From NCBI RefSeq assembly GCF_041146395.1, contig NC_090989.1:225712843-225776842 (forward strand): a stretch of DNA of 64,000 nt, written 5' to 3'. This DNA comes from Eulemur rufifrons. Taxonomy: Eukaryota > Chordata > Mammalia > Primates > Lemuridae. The notes below the pieces were generated by a model. It saw nothing but the letters and a program-made list of their open reading frames with translations, ran no database searches and was not told the origin of the DNA. Positions 10,674 through 21,832 of the stretch are shown here, one piece after another; the stretch's first letter is position 1, and each line of letters begins with the position of its first letter. Position numbers and translations under genes: made by a program.

Positions 10674-11010
10674 GGCCGGGCACGGTGGCTCACGCCTTTA
10701 ATCCTAGCACTCTGGGAGGCCGAGGTGGGCAGATCGTTTGAGCTCAGGAGTTCGAGACCAGCCTGAGCAAGAGCGAGACCCCATCTCTACTAAAAATAGA
10801 AAGAAATTATATGGACAGCTAAAAATATATATAGAAAAAATTAGCCGGGCATAGTGGCGCATGCCTGTAGTCCCAGCTACTCGGGAGGCTGAGACAGGAG
10901 GATCGCTTGAGCTCAGGAGTTTGAGGTTGCTGTGAGCTAGGCTGACGCCACGGCACTCACACTAGCCTGGGCAACAGAGAGAGACTCTGTCTCAAAAAAA
11001 AAAAAAAAAA
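10674..11010 (+). mobile_element. Dimeric Alu, strepsirrhine type (sense)
   Basis: It begins ggccgggcacggtggctcac, has two monomers and ends in a run of about 18 A bases. The target-site duplication aagaagcaggtgga is at 10660-10673 and 11011-11024. Between 'ctactaaaaatagaaag' and 'ttagccggg' lies an extra AT-rich tract near 10801-10843, which human Alus lack. The pol III A box and B box ('ggttcgaga'-like 'gagttcgagacc') are present in the left monomer. Confidence 0.95.
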
Positions 11011-11024
11011 AAGAAGCAGGTGGA

Positions 11025-11570
11025 AAGTAAATTCATTCACAGTGGGAATTGAAAAGGTACAAAGGGACACAATAAAACAGGTGAGTCATGGTTTTGCCCC
11101 AAGCACGCCCAGCCCTGCGATTGTGGGAAGAGAGCTGTCCTCTGGGGGAGTCTAATTCGCAGGGCATAGACGATGAGGAAATTTACTGAAGAAATCTGAC
11201 TCAGTTTTACTAAGGAGAGAGAATATGATTTGACTTCTATTACCTTAACAGCTAAGTGAGAGCACTGTTTTCCCTAGATTCTTCTGCCAGTCATCAAGTC
11301 AGCTATCAAGAGACTGCTAAGTGCAGCCACTGATCTTTTGAAATTTAACATATGTATTTCATTGAATCCTTAAAACAACTGGGTGATGTTCTTACCATGC
11401 TACTTTTTATATTTCACAAGGACAGATCCTAGAACACTAGGCCTGTTTTCAAAATCTTTTTCAGTTGAGTTATACCATAATCCAAACTGGTACATTGACG
11501 AGTGAGTGTCCCATACCCCGAAGACAAGTGGAAAGGAACTCAAATCATTTGTCTGCCTGCCACATGCAAC
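11025..11570. other. Unassigned region
   Basis: No repeat or exon could be supported between the Alu and the next MIR. Confidence 0.35.
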
Positions 11571-11574
11571 CACT

Positions 11575-11700
11575 TTATTAGGCACCTTACATATGTTATC
11601 TCATGAAGCCATAGCATGAGGTAGGTATATAGCGTAACCCCCATTTTTACCCCAAAATTCAGATAGCAAGGTCACAGGTAGCTAAGGTGCTCCTAACTAA
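11575..11700 (-). mobile_element. MIR fragment (antisense)
   Basis: 'ttattaggcaccttacatatgttatctcatgaagccatagcatgaggtaggtata' and 'ccccatttttacc' are the complement of the MIR 3' part. Divergence is typical of the family. Confidence 0.65.
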
Positions 11701-11744
11701 ACCCAAAGGCTTAGGAGGGCTCAGGACTTTCCTGGCATCTGGAT

Positions 11745-11955
11745 TTCCCTGCAGTTATTCTCAAAGGAGGATCAATTGGCATTTGGGCACTTCTTTGTGC
11801 AGGACTGTCCGAAAGATTGCAAGACATTCTGTATCTCTGGCCCTGGTCACAAGAGGCTCAGACTATCACTCCCCAGTATTGTGACAACCAAAAATGCTCC
11901 TGTACTTCAAAATGTTCCCTGGAGTGGGAGGGTGCCACCTCCATTAGAGAAACAT
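11745..11955 (-). mobile_element. MER20 hAT DNA transposon (antisense), copy 1
   Basis: The tract reads as reverse MER20: 'caattggcatttgggcacttctttgtgcaggactgtccg…', 'tctctggccctggtcac', 'tattgtgacaaccaaaaatgctcctgtacttcaaaatgttccctggagtgggagggtgccacctcc'. The 'gtgacaaccaaaaatg' block is the signature. MER20 is a non-autonomous hAT-Charlie element of about 219 bp; it is known as a source of enhancers in placental mammals. Confidence 0.7.
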
Positions 11956-11964
11956 TAAGCAATT

Positions 11965-12200
11965 CATATTCATTTCAGCAATAAATGTTTATCAAGTACC
12001 TTCTCCAAGCCAGGCATTTTGCTGGCACAAGAGACATTTAGTGGGGAAGACTGACATTTAAAGTGGTGTCATAAAATGCAGCAAATGCTACAACAAACCA
12101 AAGTGCTGTGAGCACAGAGAGGAAAATGCCTGAAACTATCTGGAGCATCCAGGCCAGCCTTGGTGACCTGTCACCATGAAGCGACTTCAAGGAGAGTGTC
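11965..12200 (-). mobile_element. L2 fragment (antisense)
   Basis: 'cagcaataaatgtttatcaagtaccttctccaagccaggcattttgctgg' and 'caaagtgctgtgagcacagagaggaa' are the complement of the L2 3' tail ('…gtgcctggcacatagtaggcgctcaataaatg'). Confidence 0.65.
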
Positions 12201-12229
12201 AGATTTACTGTTCAGAGACCTCCATTCCT

Positions 12230-12420
12230 GTATTCGATCTCAATTAATTATTATTTCACTTCAGGCTCTTCTCTTATTCTCACTAAGAATTAATTTCTTC
12301 CCATGAAAGATGGAAATAGTAATACTCTCTGTCCTGCCTACCTCTCCGAGTTGATTCAAGGGAAAGCACCATGGCGTGCCATGCATGTTTAGTAACGTAG
12401 CAGGGATTCAAGAGCCTAAT
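12230..12420 (+). mobile_element. MIR fragment (sense)
   Basis: 'tcttcccatgaaagatggaaatagtaatactctctgtcctgcctacctctccgagttgattcaagggaaa' resembles the MIR segment 'cctcatctgtaaaatggggataatagtacctacctcatagggttg'. It is diverged. Confidence 0.5.
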
Positions 12421-13470
12421 TTGTGTTCTCTGCTGGGAATCAGACATGTCTGGAAATGCCCAATGAGTTGGTGGGGTAGGCAGCCTACTGGCATCTATTT
12501 TTAAGAAGTTGGTTTCCCTGGATTCTCATCTGAGCCCTGTGGAGAGAGAGGTTGTTTGCAGAGGCTGAGGAGTTGTCACCAGGGGCTCTGTGAGGCCCAG
12601 GGGCTCACACAACACTCTCTGGTACCCGGATGACAAAGTAAGGCGCACAGCTAAGGGTTTGGGAGAGGTGGAGACGGAGCAGGAGGCATCCCTGCGACAG
12701 ACACAGCATGCCTGTAGCTCCAGGAGGACTGCTGCTGCCACAGCGCACAGATGCCAGGTCCCTCACTGGCAGCAGTAACGGTGAGGAGATGCCCGCCTCT
12801 GGATGGCTCTATGGGCAGCAAACATCAAGCACGACAGCCTGGAGCAAAAGACAAAATGGAACCGACTGGTAAACCTAAGTGAGATAACCCCTATATACTC
12901 CCGAAATACTCTCCGAGAAGGTTTTACACTGGGTGAGGGTGTTAACAACTGAAGTGTGATTTATGGCTGGTAATGTGACCTCATTTATACCCACAGGCTA
13001 GGAAAACTGAGGTTGTGTTATTTACTGCAGTAAGAATATGTGTCGCCATGGCAGTGGGAAGGACGATGGCTGTCTAGAGGCCAGATCCTAGTGCCATTGC
13101 CTCCTGCTACCCATGCCCCCACCCACTGCCATGGAAACCTGAATTTGGGACTGCCCTGCCTCTCAGGGGACAGGGGACAGGAGAGAGCAGATTCCTTCAA
13201 GCCATCTAATTATTAGTAAAAGCAAAATAACTATGGTGTGTTTATTGAAAGCAGTGGTGCCTGGAAATTAGTGCTCGATTCTTTTGATTCTGAAAGTTTT
13301 GTGAACTCAGTGACTCCTGGATGGTCCATGATGCCAATAGTGGGTAGAAGTGGAATCTCACCTCCTGGAGCCTTCCCAGGTGTTGTAGGGGCTAATACAT
13401 GGTCCATAAGCTCTCAGCCTAATTAGGTGATTGGAAAAACTTCTGCTTTTCCCTCTTAGAAACTTGCTTT
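12421..13470. other. Unassigned region with a 13-bp inverted repeat
   Basis: About 1 kb of moderate GC shows no family I can name. It holds the 13-bp perfect inverted repeat ccatggcagtggg at 13046-13058 and its complement at 13122-13134. Short open frames overlap in several phases and are not credible genes. Confidence 0.35.
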
Positions 13471-13479
13471 TACTACTAT

Positions 13480-13960
13480 GACACTCTGTATTTTCCCAAG
13501 ATGGTGACAACAATAAATCCCATCCCACATGCCATTAATACAATGTGACCTTGCCACTGTTGCCATGGAGGGATGGGGTCTAGCCTGGGTGAACCTCTGT
13601 GACTGCCTTAAATGTAGAGTACAATAGAAGTGGCACCATGTGACTAGAGCAGCAGAACGCCATGACTTCTGCCCAGCTCCCTTTTAGACACTAGCCCTTG
13701 GAACACAATCCCTGAGCTCTGAAGAAGCCCAAGCAGCCCATGGAGAGGCCCCCATGGATAGAAACCAAGGCTCCCAGCCCCCACCCAGGTGAGCTCCTGC
13801 ACCATGGCCAGCACCAGCTTGCCAACCATTTGAGTGAGAAATCCTGAAGTGGACATCTCAGATTTTGTTGCCATCATTTCTTCAAGCTGCCAACACACTG
13901 CTAAATTCTCTATCCTTGCTATTCATGATAAGGTCCACCTTTGGCCTGTGCCATTTTGTT
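13480..13960 (+). mobile_element. MLT1-like LTR, copy 3
   Basis: 'tgcccagctcccttttagacactagcccttggaaca', 'gaagcccaagcagcccatggagaggcc', 'ccagcaccagcttgccaaccatttgagtgag' matches a MaLR-type LTR as I remember it. The 5' and 3' ends are degraded, so no duplication could be read. Confidence 0.5.
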
Positions 13961-15590
13961 TTTATTAGAAAATAGGATTATTTGCTTTCTAAATCCTACT
14001 GGTTTACGCTTTGGAATTTGTCTCATCGCAACAGATTCGCTTTTGGTTAATTAATTCTGCCCCTTCCTGTTGGAAAATTGCCGAACTTGAAAAACACAGG
14101 ACATTGCTTTGTTGTCCATATTCTAACAGACTTTCTAAAATTATCAAAGCCCTAAAGAGGGGCTTTTCTCTAAACCTACCACACCCTAGGAATGGAAACT
14201 GATTCCTTATGTTGGCTTGATGTGCTGTAATGGGGGGCGAGGGGAGAGACACACAGACGGGTGGGATTTTTGATTTATCATCAGAGTCTCGGTCTCTTTC
14301 CACCTCATTTAATGTGATTCTTAGAAAGATATGTCCTTGTCTTGCACTCATTTAAAACAAAGACTCCTCTCAAAGATTTTCCCAATTTTAAGTTTGTGAG
14401 GTAAGTTCTGCTGTTACACTAATTCCACTTATTCTCACCTCATTTCAGAACCATGTTATTCTTCTGGCTGCATTTCCACTAGCCATTTTCTTCTGCAACC
14501 TGTAGGTTTCCCGCAGAGGAGGACAATGGGCAAGTTAAGTGAGAGAGATGATTTACAAGGTTTTTTTTTTTTTTCCCTTTTCTTGCTCTAATTCACAGGA
14601 AAATCATCCTTGCATGGAAAGACAAGCTAAAGCCCCCATATCACTGAAGGATTTGTCATGATGGAAAAGAAAATGAATAAAAAATATATTTTATAATAAT
14701 CATTCCACCTATATTTGATGGTAGTAGTTATATGTGCCTCAGATATCAGTAAAAATGCCAATTTTTTAACCGAAAGTATATTTGCCTTTATTTCAGACAG
14801 TGCTTTCCTTTTATTTTTTTGCAAGTGTTAATTTGTATCTGTTTCAGCTAAGATTTTATGTTCTGTTACATAAAATAAAAAACCCAAAAGAAAAATCTCT
14901 TCTAAGAGGTTTAAAATTACGAGGTTCTATTCTTTCCTGTAAAATGCACCCAGAAATGAACAGTCCAGAGCTAGGAGGGATCCCTGCAAAGACATCAGAA
15001 ATCAAGACACCTTCCATCTTTCTGCTTTACCATTCTTAGCACGCAGGTTCCATCCTCAAGCTAGGGGTGGTGCCCCACCATCTCTCTGGGTTCCTGGCAA
15101 CCAGAAAAGGAGAAGGGAAAGGAAAACCCACACAGCCTTCAGCTGAGTGCTCAGCTCCTTTTGAGAGGCTTCTCTGGAAATTCCATACAACAGTTCTGCT
15201 TACATCTTCAAGTCCAGAATCTAGTTGCATGGTTACCACTAGCTGCAAAGGAAGCAAGAAAAACATTAAGTCCATGGAGGTCCTTTTCTTCGATTTCCTC
15301 CAGTGCTTACTGTCCGCACTACACAAACTCCCTTCTATTGTTCCATGCTCTATAAGCAAGCAGAGTTCTTTACTAGACATGTAACCTCATCAGGTAATTA
15401 ATTACCATTTCCCTTCTACTGACTCTTTCATAGTTCTTGATATGGGTCTAGAACATATTGCCACTTCCCCAAATTATGGAGGTTCTATTTTTTATGAAAA
15501 GGAAGAGAATGGATATTAGATAGGTAACTAGCAATCTGACAAAATATTATTAATGTCTGATGACTCATTCATCACATATATTATATTCCA
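13961..15590. other. Repeat-poor unassigned region
   Basis: Mostly unique, with a T run at 14561-14574. The stretch 13990-14130 has the look of conserved non-coding DNA but this cannot be tested here. Open frames of 105-115 aa on both strands overlap each other and have no family features. Confidence 0.35.
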
Positions 15591-15595
15591 ATTTA

Positions 15596-15898
15596 ATACA
15601 ATTGAATAAATATTTTGGAGTGTCTCCTATGTTCCAGCTCCAAGAACTATGAAGGGTGTAGTAAAAGAATGGAAAGTGGTAATTAATTACCCTCGGTGAG
15701 CTTACAATTTTTGTAAAGAACTGTGCTTGCTCATGGCACACAGAACAATAGAAGAGAGCTATAATTGGGTCATATATTGTATCATGCAGACAATCAGGAT
15801 TGAAGGAAATGGGAGAAGGGAGGGACCTCTGAGAGCCATGGTGCTAACATTTTGCTAAAGGAGATAGAATCTGCAATGAGAATTGAAAAATATGGTGT
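15596..15898 (-). mobile_element. L2 fragment (antisense)
   Basis: 'tacaattgaataaatattttggagtgtctcctatgttccagctccaagaactatgaagg' and 'ggtaattaattaccctcggtgagcttacaatt' follow the reverse L2 tail ('ttgaataaatatttattgagtgcctactatgtgccagg … ctcaaggagcttac'). Confidence 0.6.
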
Positions 15899-15903
15899 AC
15901 AAG

Positions 15904-16353
15904 TGTGATGGTTAATTTTTTGTGTCCACTTGACTGGACCATAGGGTGCCCAGATATTTGGTTAAACATTATTCTGAGTATATCCATGAGACTGTTTCTG
16001 CATGAGAAACAGAAACAGAATCAGTAGACTGAGTAAAGCAGATTGTCCTCCCTAAGGTGGGTGGGTCCCATCCAATCCACTGAAGGTCTGAGTAGAACAA
16101 AGACTGAGTAAGAGAGAATTCTATCTCTGCCTGTTTTTGAGATAGGGACATCAGTCTTCTCCTGCCTTTGAAATTGGACTTGGACTGGAATTATACTATC
16201 ATTTCTCCTTGCCAACTGCAGATCTTGGGACTGCCAAGATTCCATAATTGTGTGAGCCAATTTCCTATAATAAATCTCTTTCCTCCTCCCTCCTTCTATC
16301 TACCTATCTATCTCCTATTGGTGCTGTTTCTCCTGAAAACCCTGACTAATACG
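15904..16353 (+). mobile_element. Complete solo LTR of an ERVL/MaLR-class element
   Basis: The 450-bp element starts tgtgatggttaattttttgt and ends in ccctgactaatac with a final g in place of the usual a. It has the 5-bp target duplication acaag at 15899-15903 and 16354-16358. An 'aataaa' polyadenylation-type signal lies at 16269-16274 ('ataataaatc'), followed by a short (TATC)n at 16297-16312. No internal retroviral region is present, so this is a solo LTR left after recombination. It is an old copy in the host genome. I do not know the exact family name. Confidence 0.75.
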
Positions 16354-16374
16354 ACAAGTATGCAACAAAGTTTT

Positions 16375-16690
16375 TAGCACATTAAGTATCTTGTGCCCCA
16401 GGCTCAGTGAAAGGCACAGGAATAGAGATGAAAGAGACATCCTTATTCCTGAAGTAACTCGTGGGCCACTGAGGGAGAGGGACGAAGACAACCCATGATG
16501 ATAGCATGCAAAAGTGGTACCATAGAAGAATGCATGGAGTGCTGAGGGACACAGGGAAGGACTCTTAACTCAGCTGGAGGCAAGGAAGGTCTCCAGGGGA
16601 CAGGGAAGGGGTGTGTCTCGGAAGATTTCTCAAAGGAAGAGTGGTGGCCATGTGGAGGGGCATTGTAGGGTAGCTGTGAAGGAGGGTGTT
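16375..16690 (-). mobile_element. L2 fragment (antisense)
   Basis: 'ctcagtgaaaggcacaggaatagagatgaaagagacatccttattcctgaagtaactc' and 'ctggaggcaaggaaggtctccag' match the reverse L2 layout. The 134-aa antisense open frame across this fragment is an L2 relic and not a gene. Confidence 0.6.
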
Positions 16691-17984
16691 TTTGGTTTTG
16701 TCGATCTTGTTTTTGTTGGCTAGACTTGCATGTGTTCACAGTCTGAGAAGAAAGTAGCAGTAGAGAGAAAGTACTGGAGGGAGGAAGGATAATCAGTGAA
16801 AAGAGAAGACAGGAAGAGAAGAAATTCGGAGCACATGGGAAGTCCATGGGAGGAGCTCAGCCTTCACTCAGAATGAGAAGTTGGGACAAGCCACTTGGGC
16901 ACAGAACTCAGAGCTAGAGGGCACCCTCTGGGTTCCTCTAATTTAGCAATCCTATTTATCTAATTTATCAATCCCCAGCATGGAAAAGGAGGCACAGAAT
17001 GTGAACATTCATCTGTCTAGGAAATAAAGACTGTGGAGGTGTTGTAGAGTCTCCTATGCTTCATTGCTCCTGATGATAACTTACGGGAACTCTCCGGGCA
17101 GTGGGACCCAGCTGCAGCCTGTCAGAGACCCATGTCTCCCCCTTCTTCCTCTTCACTCTTTCTTGTAATATCTCTCTGTCCACCATCTGCCTGCTGTCTG
17201 ACTATCTCTCCTCTCTTGCACATAATTCATTCGCTTTGAAGTCTCACAAATCCAATGTGTTTCCTTTTGCCATCCGTTGTGTGGGTCGGTTTTGTCAAGC
17301 ATTTGTCTCCACTGTCCTGAGTGGTACGATCTATTCTGGGCCCCTGGATGCTTAGCACAGCCACTGGGGATCTCCAGCTCCCCAACAGCAAGCTGTGGAC
17401 ACCTGGGGTCTGGTGTCTGTGGCAGTCACAAAACAGATTTGGAGGTTCCTACCTGAACCAGTTCCATGCAGATTCTCTGCATCACATACTACCTGTGGGT
17501 CCAGAGGCAACTGGGAGGGGAAGAAGGGTCAGAGAGGGATTCAGGATATTCAAATGATACATGGTTTCAGGTTGGGGTGGTTTGATTTGTGTGGTTTGTA
17601 ATAAATGAGTAAGAGCACCACTTATTTCCAACTCTCCAGTAGGATTATTAACCTTTTCTTCCAAAGATAAACTTGATTATATTACTTATTTATACTATGT
17701 ACTTTGCATTAGAAGTTAAAAAAAATGCATCAGGGTAAGAAAAATTATATACAGTTTTTTCTAAATTAGTGTTTTCTTATCCACTGCTAATAACATCTTA
17801 GATTATTAAAAAGGGAAGAATTTTAAATATGCAACTCACCTTCAGGTACTGCTTGTTTACTTTTACACATTTTGCTCAACTTGACAGACAATCTAGAAAT
17901 ATCATCTCTACTCACTTTCAATTCCTCATTTTTATACCAGAGCTGAGCTTTTGTGTTGGGATCTATGACATATCAGGAGAGGCA
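16691..17984. other. Unassigned region
   Basis: Unique sequence with a purine-rich part (16740-16860) and a pyrimidine-rich part (17120-17220). No repeat family or exon could be supported. Confidence 0.35.
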
Positions 17985-18480
17985 GGCAGCATGATATAGT
18001 TGACAAAATGGGAGCTTTGGAGCTGCATATATTTAAGTTTAAAACAACCCAAGCATGCCCTTTCGTAGCTGGGGATGGGGGTACGTAATTAAAAAGCAAT
18101 TCTAATCACAGTTTTTTTAATTTGTAAATAGGGATGACAAATAAATTTACTCGATGGTTATTATGAACCATGCACTATGCTAAACATTTTACTATGTTAT
18201 CACATTTAATCTTGACAACAGTCCTATGAAATAGGTATTATCATTTTCTCCATTTTATAAATGAGCAAATGGAGACTTAGATGAGCTAAATTGCCCCAGG
18301 ATGTTCAAGGAATAAGTGAACAGTCAAACCTATGTGTTTGTCTCTAAAGGCCACCAACCCCCCCTCCAACCATTGTCCTACACTACCTCCTAGTCAGATC
18401 CCTCCCAATCCCAGCAACAGCACCTACAAGGTAGGTGTCATCTCCAAATTAAAATGAAGAAACTCATGTTAGGGAAAAAT
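17985..18480. mobile_element. MIR fragments: sense piece, antisense piece, short third piece
   Basis: The start 'caggcagcatgatatagttgacaaaatgggagctttggagctgca' is the MIR 5' end in sense. At about 18160-18350 'ccatgcactatgctaaacattttactatgttatcacatttaatcttgacaacagtcctatgaaataggtattatcattttctccattttataaatgag' is a good antisense MIR. A third small piece near 18420-18480 repeats 'caaggtaggtgtcatc'. Together they are separate insertions. Confidence 0.65.
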
Positions 18481-18669
18481 CTTGCACTTCCAGAAGGATG
18501 GAATCATTTGGTTTTACGTTCTGTCAGGTCTTCCCTGCCCTGGCCTCATTTCCTTTCTTGCCAGAAAGTGTTCAGCACTGGCCCCACCAGTCCTTGAGAG
18601 ACGCTGCCCCCTTTATGGTGGGCTGGCAGGAGGGGCCATGATGCTCAATTTAATTTATGCCGTCTTAGT

Positions 18670-18870
18670 TCCAAAAGTCTTTAGTGTGGACTTACCATGT
18701 CTCCACCTTCCTTTACCTTTCACAAAGTGCTATACCTATGTTATCTCATTCCAACTTGCCAACAACCCTGATGAAAATGAGATTTAGAGACTTTAAGAGA
18801 CAGGCACAAGGCAAAAAAGTAGTTCTCAGTAATGCAAAGGGAATTTGAATGCAAACTCACCATGTTTGTG
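18670..18870 (-). mobile_element. MIR (antisense)
   Basis: 'cacaaagtgctatacctatgttatctcattccaacttgccaacaaccctgatgaaaatgagattta' is the complement of the MIR 3' half. Below it the match fades. Confidence 0.6.
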
Positions 18871-18989
18871 CTAGTTATAATGTTTAGTTGTGATTTCTCC
18901 CTGAGTGCTTCAATGCAACATGAGTGCATTAAGAACTGAGTACCTATTGATGGGATCATGACACCCCTAGCTTGGAAGCCTCTTAGGGA

Positions 18990-19440
18990 AGCCCATCATT
19001 TTTGGAATGAAGAATAAACTCTCTGGTTTGATATCTGCTACCCCCCTACCAACATTTCCAGCCCCATCCTTCATTTCTGCCCCAGCCATATCCTCTCCAC
19101 TCAAGCCACGTCAGAGCAGCTACCATTGCAGAAAATACCTTGTCCCTTCATTCATCCAGGCTTTGTCCCCTGCCCCATTCACTGCCTGGAAAACACTGAA
19201 TTCTCTTTCAAAGCCCAGCAAAAGTATTACCCTCTCTGAACTGTTGCCCCAAACCTCTATCCCATCAAAAACAATGGCTGTCAACACTCTGTAAATACAC
19301 ACCATACTACACTGTACTGTTTGCTTACATATTTCTCTTCCCACTAGAATGAATGTCCTTCAAGAGCAGCAACCATTCCATTCATTTAGTGCCCACTACC
19401 TAGCTCCATGTGCCTGGTATCTAGGAGGTACCTGAAAATG
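18990..19440 (+). mobile_element. L2 LINE 3' end
   Basis: The segment follows the L2 end: 'gaatgaagaataaactctctggtt', 'cattcatccaggctttgtcccctgcc', 'cactgcctggaaaacactgaattctctttcaaagcccagc', 'cactgtactgtttgcttacatatttctcttcccactagaatgaatgtccttcaagagcagcaac', 'gtgcctggtatctaggagg'. A later Alu cut into its very end. Confidence 0.75.
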
Positions 19441-19449
19441 GTACCTCCC

Positions 19450-19781
19450 TTTTTTTTTTTAGACAGAGTCTTGCTTTGTTGCCCAGGCTAGAGTGAGTGC
19501 TGTGGCGTCAGCCTAGCTCACAGCAACCTCAGACTCCTCGGCTTAATCGATCCTACTGCCTCAGCCTCCCGAGTAGCTGGGACTACAGGCACACGCCACT
19601 ATGCCCGGCTAATTTTTTTCTATATATATTTTAGTTGGCCAGATGATTTCTTTCTATTTTTAGTAGAGACGGGGGGTCTCGCTCTTGCTCAGGCTGGTCT
19701 CGAACTCCTGACCTTGAGCGATCCACCCACCTCGGCCTCCCAGAGTGCTAGGATTACAGGCGTGAGCCACCGCGCCCGGCC
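19450..19781 (-). mobile_element. Dimeric Alu, strepsirrhine type (antisense)
   Basis: A T run (19450-19460) is followed by 'agacagagtcttgctttgttgcccagg' and the element ends in 'caccgcgcccggcc'. The extra AT-rich tract 'tctatatatattttag…' lies near 19618-19655. A clear duplication was not found next to it. The frame at 19660-19854 on the minus strand is Alu-derived. Confidence 0.93.
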
Positions 19782-19809
19782 ATGCAAATGGGTTTTTCTT
19801 ACTGCTTTT

Positions 19810-20065
19810 AGCTAAATATGCTGAGTATCTCCTATGTGTCAGGACACTTATCAAAATGTTTTTCCTGTAATAACATACTCACTTCTCACAACAGCCCTAT
19901 CAGGTGGGTCCTATCATCTTCCCCACTCTGCAAACGAAGACCCTGGGCACAGGTGAAACAAAGGTCCCCAGGTAACCCAGCTAGTAAGTGGCAGAAGCAA
20001 AACTCAGACCAGGCACCAGGGCTCCAGAGCCCCCCGTGCTCTTGGCAACTCTGCTATGGTGACCC
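19810..20065 (-). mobile_element. MIR (antisense), well preserved
   Basis: The whole reverse-MIR layout is visible: 'gctgagtatctcctatgtgtcaggacactta', 'cacttctcacaacagccctatcaggtgggtcctatcatcttccccactctgcaaacgaag', 'gtaacccagctagtaagtggcagaagcaaaactcagacc', 'ctccagagccccccgtgctct'. Confidence 0.85.
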
Positions 20066-20735
20066 TTGTTTGTTGGTGAAAGGTGTGTCACATGAATGAA
20101 CAATCCACCCAAAGCTCTCACAGTATTAGCAGTTTGCTAAGTTTGATCCTATACCTAAAAGGAGAGCGATTAGGAAACCTCAATAGTAAGAGAGCCTGAA
20201 TTCCCAGTTTCACCAAAAGTGAAAACTGAAAAAATTTTCTTCCTCTACGAAAAGAGTATTGCTGCAGCATCAGATATCCTTTGTCTCTTACAAAGGTCTT
20301 GGAAATAATACGATCTGGCGGCATCCTATCTTCACCCTGGTTTGTGACAGCTATTGTATTTCTTTATCATCCGTTCAAAAACCATGTATAAATCCTATAA
20401 AGGTTATAATTAGATGTAGAACCTCTGGTTGGCTCCCTTTTTTTCCTGGTTGTACAGAAGATAGTTTGCAGGGTGGGAAGAGAGGAACTGGCAATCACAT
20501 TCCCTCTGGCACCCCTACGGTGTTGGATAAGCACGGAAACCTGGGTAATTTCCTTGAAGTGCCTCCTGACCTAAGCAGAAGAATGGGACCACTTTCTCCT
20601 TTTTAAATGCACAATGAAGAATGTATCCTTGGGTTGATTGTGCCACTGCAGAGCAGAAGTGAAGTGCGAGTTAGGATGAATTCTCTCGTCTCTTCCAAGT
20701 CCATGAGAGAACCTTATGGCGGCATTCTCTATCTA
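20066..20735. other. Unassigned region
   Basis: No repeat recognised. A 115-aa open frame on the plus strand near 20259-20606 has no low-complexity bias but also no domain I can name. I do not call it a gene. Confidence 0.3.
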
Positions 20736-20739
20736 AGCC

Positions 20740-20990
20740 AATAAACATCTGAGGGCCCCCAAACGTGGTGTTATTGTCTATGGCAGAAATACAGGTGGGC
20801 CTTCCTCAAGGAGCTTCACATCTACTGGAGAGAGTCATATGATCCCCAGACTATAACACACATACACTTAAATTAAGGCTAAGATGGGGATAAAAGAAAA
20901 GTGCTAGAATGGGTCATAGGAAGAAGAAATTTTCATAGAAAAATGGGAAATGCTTCATGGATGGGGAGTCCTTTTAGCATTCCATGATTG
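20740..20990 (-). mobile_element. L2 fragment (antisense)
   Basis: 'ctatggcagaaatacaggtgggccttcctcaaggagcttcacatctactggagagag' and 'aaaagtgctagaatggg' match the antisense L2 layout ('…ccctcaaggagctcacagtctagtggggg…'). Confidence 0.55.
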
Positions 20991-21118
20991 AAAGGAAAAT
21001 GAGCTCACTGATCTTATTAATTCTCATAAGCTCTTATCAAATAGTTTAGAGCTGGCAGAATAACACAATTTTCCAGAGAAGTATAATATTGAAGGAAATA
21101 GAAATTTAGAAAAGAATA

Positions 21119-21553
21119 TGTTATGGTTTGGAAATGGTTGGTTTGTCCTCACCAAAACTGAGTTTGAAATTTGATCCCCAGTGTTGGGAGGTGGGGCCCA
21201 GTGGAAGGTGTTCGGGTAAATGGGGGTGGGTCCCTCGTGAATAACCTGGTGCCATTCTCAAGGTAGGGTGTTTTTGCTCTGGCGAGACTGGATTAGTTCT
21301 CTCAGGAATGGATTAGTTATCTCGAAAGTGGGGTGTTATAAAGCCAGACACCCACTGGGTTCACTCTCTGTGCACATGTCCACTTCCCCTTTGACCTTCC
21401 CTGCCCTGCTTTGACCTAGCACATGGCCTTCAGCAGAAGCCAAGCAGATGCCAGCACCATGCTTACAGTACTTCCTCACCTGCAGAACTCTTTTCTTTAT
21501 AAATTACCCAGCCTCAGGTATTCTGTTATAACAACATGAAACAGACTAAGACA
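21119..21553 (+). mobile_element. MSTB-like MaLR solo LTR
   Basis: It begins tgttatggtttgg, passes through 'gaaatttgatccccagtgttgggaggtggggcc', 'ctcgtgaataacctggtgcc', 'ggggtgttataaagcc', 'cttttctttataaattacccagcctcaggtattctgttataacaacatgaaacagactaag' and ends in aca. This is the MST/THE1 layout as I know it. The two ends show no perfect 5-bp duplication. The region has two TTTGACCT words near 21400-21417. Confidence 0.75.
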
Positions 21554-21559
21554 GGGTAA

Positions 21560-21832
21560 TAGAGGGTATGTTGATAATAAACAGCATTTAACAAATGCCT
21601 GCCAAATACCCGATGCTTTTCATATAGTCTTTGATATAATCCATACAGGATTCTTGCAAGGCTGGTGTTATTGGCCCATGGTCCAGCTGAAGAAACCAAA
21701 GCTCAACAATATTAAGTAATTTCCCCAGTTCACAAAGTTCTTAATTGCCAAAACCAGGATTTGGAATGAAGTCTATCTTTTATGGCCTTGGCTTTTTCTA
21801 GTTCACCATGCTCTTTAAAAAAAAAAAAAAAA
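21560..21832 (-). mobile_element. MIR (antisense) with a poly(A) run behind it
   Basis: 'ttgataataaacagcatttaacaaatgcctgccaaatacccgatgc' and 'atggtccagctgaagaaaccaaagctcaacaatattaagtaatttccccagttcac' are the complement of MIR. A run of about 15 A bases lies at about 21817-21831. Confidence 0.6.

Noticed and set aside
15036..15384. Overlapping 114- and 105-codon frames on opposite strands
   Set aside because: The two frames mirror each other over the same bases, with no start context, domain or splice signals; this occurs by chance in moderate-GC DNA.
16443..16847. 134-codon minus-strand open frame
   Set aside because: It covers an L2 relic and a purine-rich stretch; low-complexity serine/proline content follows from base composition.
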